Source: Dehalococcoidia bacterium (GTDB lineage: Bacteria; Chloroflexota; Dehalococcoidia; UBA2979). Taken from it: a stretch of 5,760 nt of DNA. Below, in pieces: positions 5,304-5,760 of the stretch (position 1 is its first letter; every line of letters begins with the position of its first letter). Location of the stretch: the NCBI GenBank assembly GCA_030745285.1, contig JASLOV010000228.1:1-5760 (forward strand), read 5' to 3'. The notes beneath the pieces are model-generated. The model ran no database searches. It saw nothing but the letters and a program-made list of their open reading frames with translations, and was not told where the DNA came from. A program made the position numbers and the translations under genes.

Positions 5304-5483
5304 CTAGGGCTCCAGCGGATCGAGCAGGCGGCCCTTGCGGTCGCGCTCTGCGCTGCTGGCGCGATGGTTGACCTTCCAGCCGGTGCCGTTCGGGTCGCGG
5401 ATCACCTGCGGGCCCTTGAGGTGGTGGTGGCTGCGACGGTGCAGTTGCTTTGACTTCGGCGTCCGGTGCTTAGGAACTCCCAC
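5304..5483 (-). CDS. rpmF: 50S ribosomal protein L32 (bL32), cysteine-free form
   Basis: This 59-codon gene encodes a small basic protein of the large ribosomal subunit. It opens with GVPKHRTPKSKQLHRRSHHH, close to the conserved bL32 start (AVPKRKTSKSRRDKRRAH). The GTG at 5483 has GGAGGGG upstream, with six bases between GGAGG and the start. The stop is TAG. The C-terminal half has no cysteine at all: where zinc-binding forms carry two Cys pairs, this one reads DPNGTGWKVNHRASS. Cys-free bL32 proteins are known in other bacteria, so this is probably a natural zinc-independent form. It follows the DUF177 gene, the standard yceD-rpmF pairing, and leads into fabD. Start, spacing and N-terminus agree; the C-terminal half is divergent. 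Confidence 0.88.
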   Translation of the reverse strand: MGVPKHRTPKSKQLHRRSHHHLKGPQVIRDPNGTGWKVNHRASSAERDRKGRLLDPLEP

Positions 5484-5487
5484 TGGA

Positions 5488-5494
5488 CCCCTCC
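5488..5494 (-). promoter_or_regulatory. Ribosome binding site of rpmF
   Basis: GGAGGGG on the minus strand, with six bases between GGAGG and the GTG at 5483. It decides the GTG start of this short gene. Confidence 0.8.
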
Positions 5495-5530
5495 GTCTTC
5501 AACTGTCCGTCTTCAACTGTCCGTCTTCAG
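5493..5530 (-). repeat. 14-bp tandem repeat across the DUF177 stop codon
   Basis: On the minus strand the 14-bp unit ACAGTTGAAGACGG occurs twice perfectly at 5520-5507 and 5506-5493. A third, imperfect copy precedes it (CTGAAGACGG, 5530-5521). The first copies encode the last residues of the DUF177 protein (LKTDS) and supply its TGA. The final copy ends at the rpmF ribosome binding site, so the 29-base spacer is mostly duplicated gene end. Confidence 0.8.
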
Positions 5531-5760
5531 TTGCTGGGCCAGCGCCGCCAGTCCTGACCAGCGGTCGTCGGCTTCCACGCCGGGGCACTGACATGGCCCC
5601 TCGTTGAGGTTCCGCCCGCATGTCGAACAGAGCCCCGCGCAATCAGCCCGGCAGATTGGCCGGAGCGGACGCGCCGACTGTTCATACTGCCGCACGGCCT
5701 CGCTGAGGTCGAGGTGCTGACGCTCGTCGATGCGCAGGTCGTCGGCGGAAAGGCCGTCGA
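5513..5760 (-). CDS. YceD/DUF177 family protein, C-terminal part (runs off the right edge)
   Basis: The visible 81 codons carry the conserved C-terminal signature of the YceD/DUF177 family: HLDLSEAVRQYEQSARPLRPICRA, then CRADCAGLCSTCGRNLNEG and CQCPG. The Cys pairs resemble a metal-binding knuckle. Proteins of this family are usually 150-190 residues, so about half is outside the window. The gene is commonly placed directly upstream of rpmF and is linked in other bacteria to 23S rRNA and ribosome assembly. The TGA at 5515-5513 is followed by rpmF after 29 bases. The frame is open to the edge of the window. The family assignment is firm; the biochemical role in this organism is inferred from context. 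Confidence 0.92.
   Translation of the reverse strand, partial: DGLSADDLRIDERQHLDLSEAVRQYEQSARPLRPICRADCAGLCSTCGRNLNEGPCQCPGVEADDRWSGLAALAQQLKTDS

Noticed and set aside
3993..5453. Plus-strand open frame of 486 codons
   Set aside because: It covers fabG, fabD and rpmF in antisense. The protein looks like low-complexity shadow coding, while the minus-strand genes carry complete catalytic motifs.

Overview
The window is GC-rich and densely packed with genes. Every gene I can support lies on the minus strand, so transcription runs from high to low coordinates. The content is bacterial housekeeping. The order (DUF177/YceD, rpmF, fabD, fabG, nusB, acpP, tatA/B, tatC, then a family-4 uracil-DNA glycosylase and RNase J), the high GC, the many GTG starts and the Gram-positive-type RNase J suggest a GC-rich member of the Chloroflexota or a similar deep lineage. 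That placement is inference from gene set and style only. I see no mobile element, CRISPR array, tRNA or rRNA.

Layout in the direction of transcription: the C-terminal part of a YceD/DUF177 protein enters at the right edge (5760 to 5513). It is followed by rpmF (ribosomal protein bL32, 59 codons, 5483-5304), fabD (malonyl-CoA:ACP transacylase, 5273-4302), fabG (3-oxoacyl-ACP reductase, 4253-3489), nusB (antitermination factor, 3429-3004), acpP (acyl carrier protein, 2952-2692), a TatA/TatB-family subunit (2586-2140) and tatC (2134-1376). Spacers are 5 to 105 bases with no convincing terminator, so this looks like one operon. A probable extended -10 promoter at 1308-1337 then starts a second unit: a family-4 uracil-DNA glycosylase (1277-579) and the first 174 codons of RNase J (523 to the left edge).

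Functionally the first unit joins the loading (FabD), carrier (AcpP) and reduction (FabG) parts of type II fatty-acid synthesis to a ribosomal protein, a transcription factor for rRNA synthesis, and the Tat export machinery. plsX and fabH, which often lie between rpmF and fabD, are absent here. The second unit couples uracil repair to RNA turnover.

The least expected structure is at the gene junctions. Three of them are built from short tandem duplications of the adjoining gene end or start: six 12-bp units fill the fabG-nusB spacer, about 2.7 units of 14 bp span the DUF177-rpmF junction, and a 17-bp duplication doubles the start of RNase J. Six of the nine visible stop codons are TAG, and after each of those six the reading frame meets no TGA or TAA before the next gene begins. 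AcpP carries a short acidic insertion before helix III, and bL32 lacks zinc-binding cysteines. I did not find strong evidence for a wholly new system. The junction repeats are the observation I would check first.
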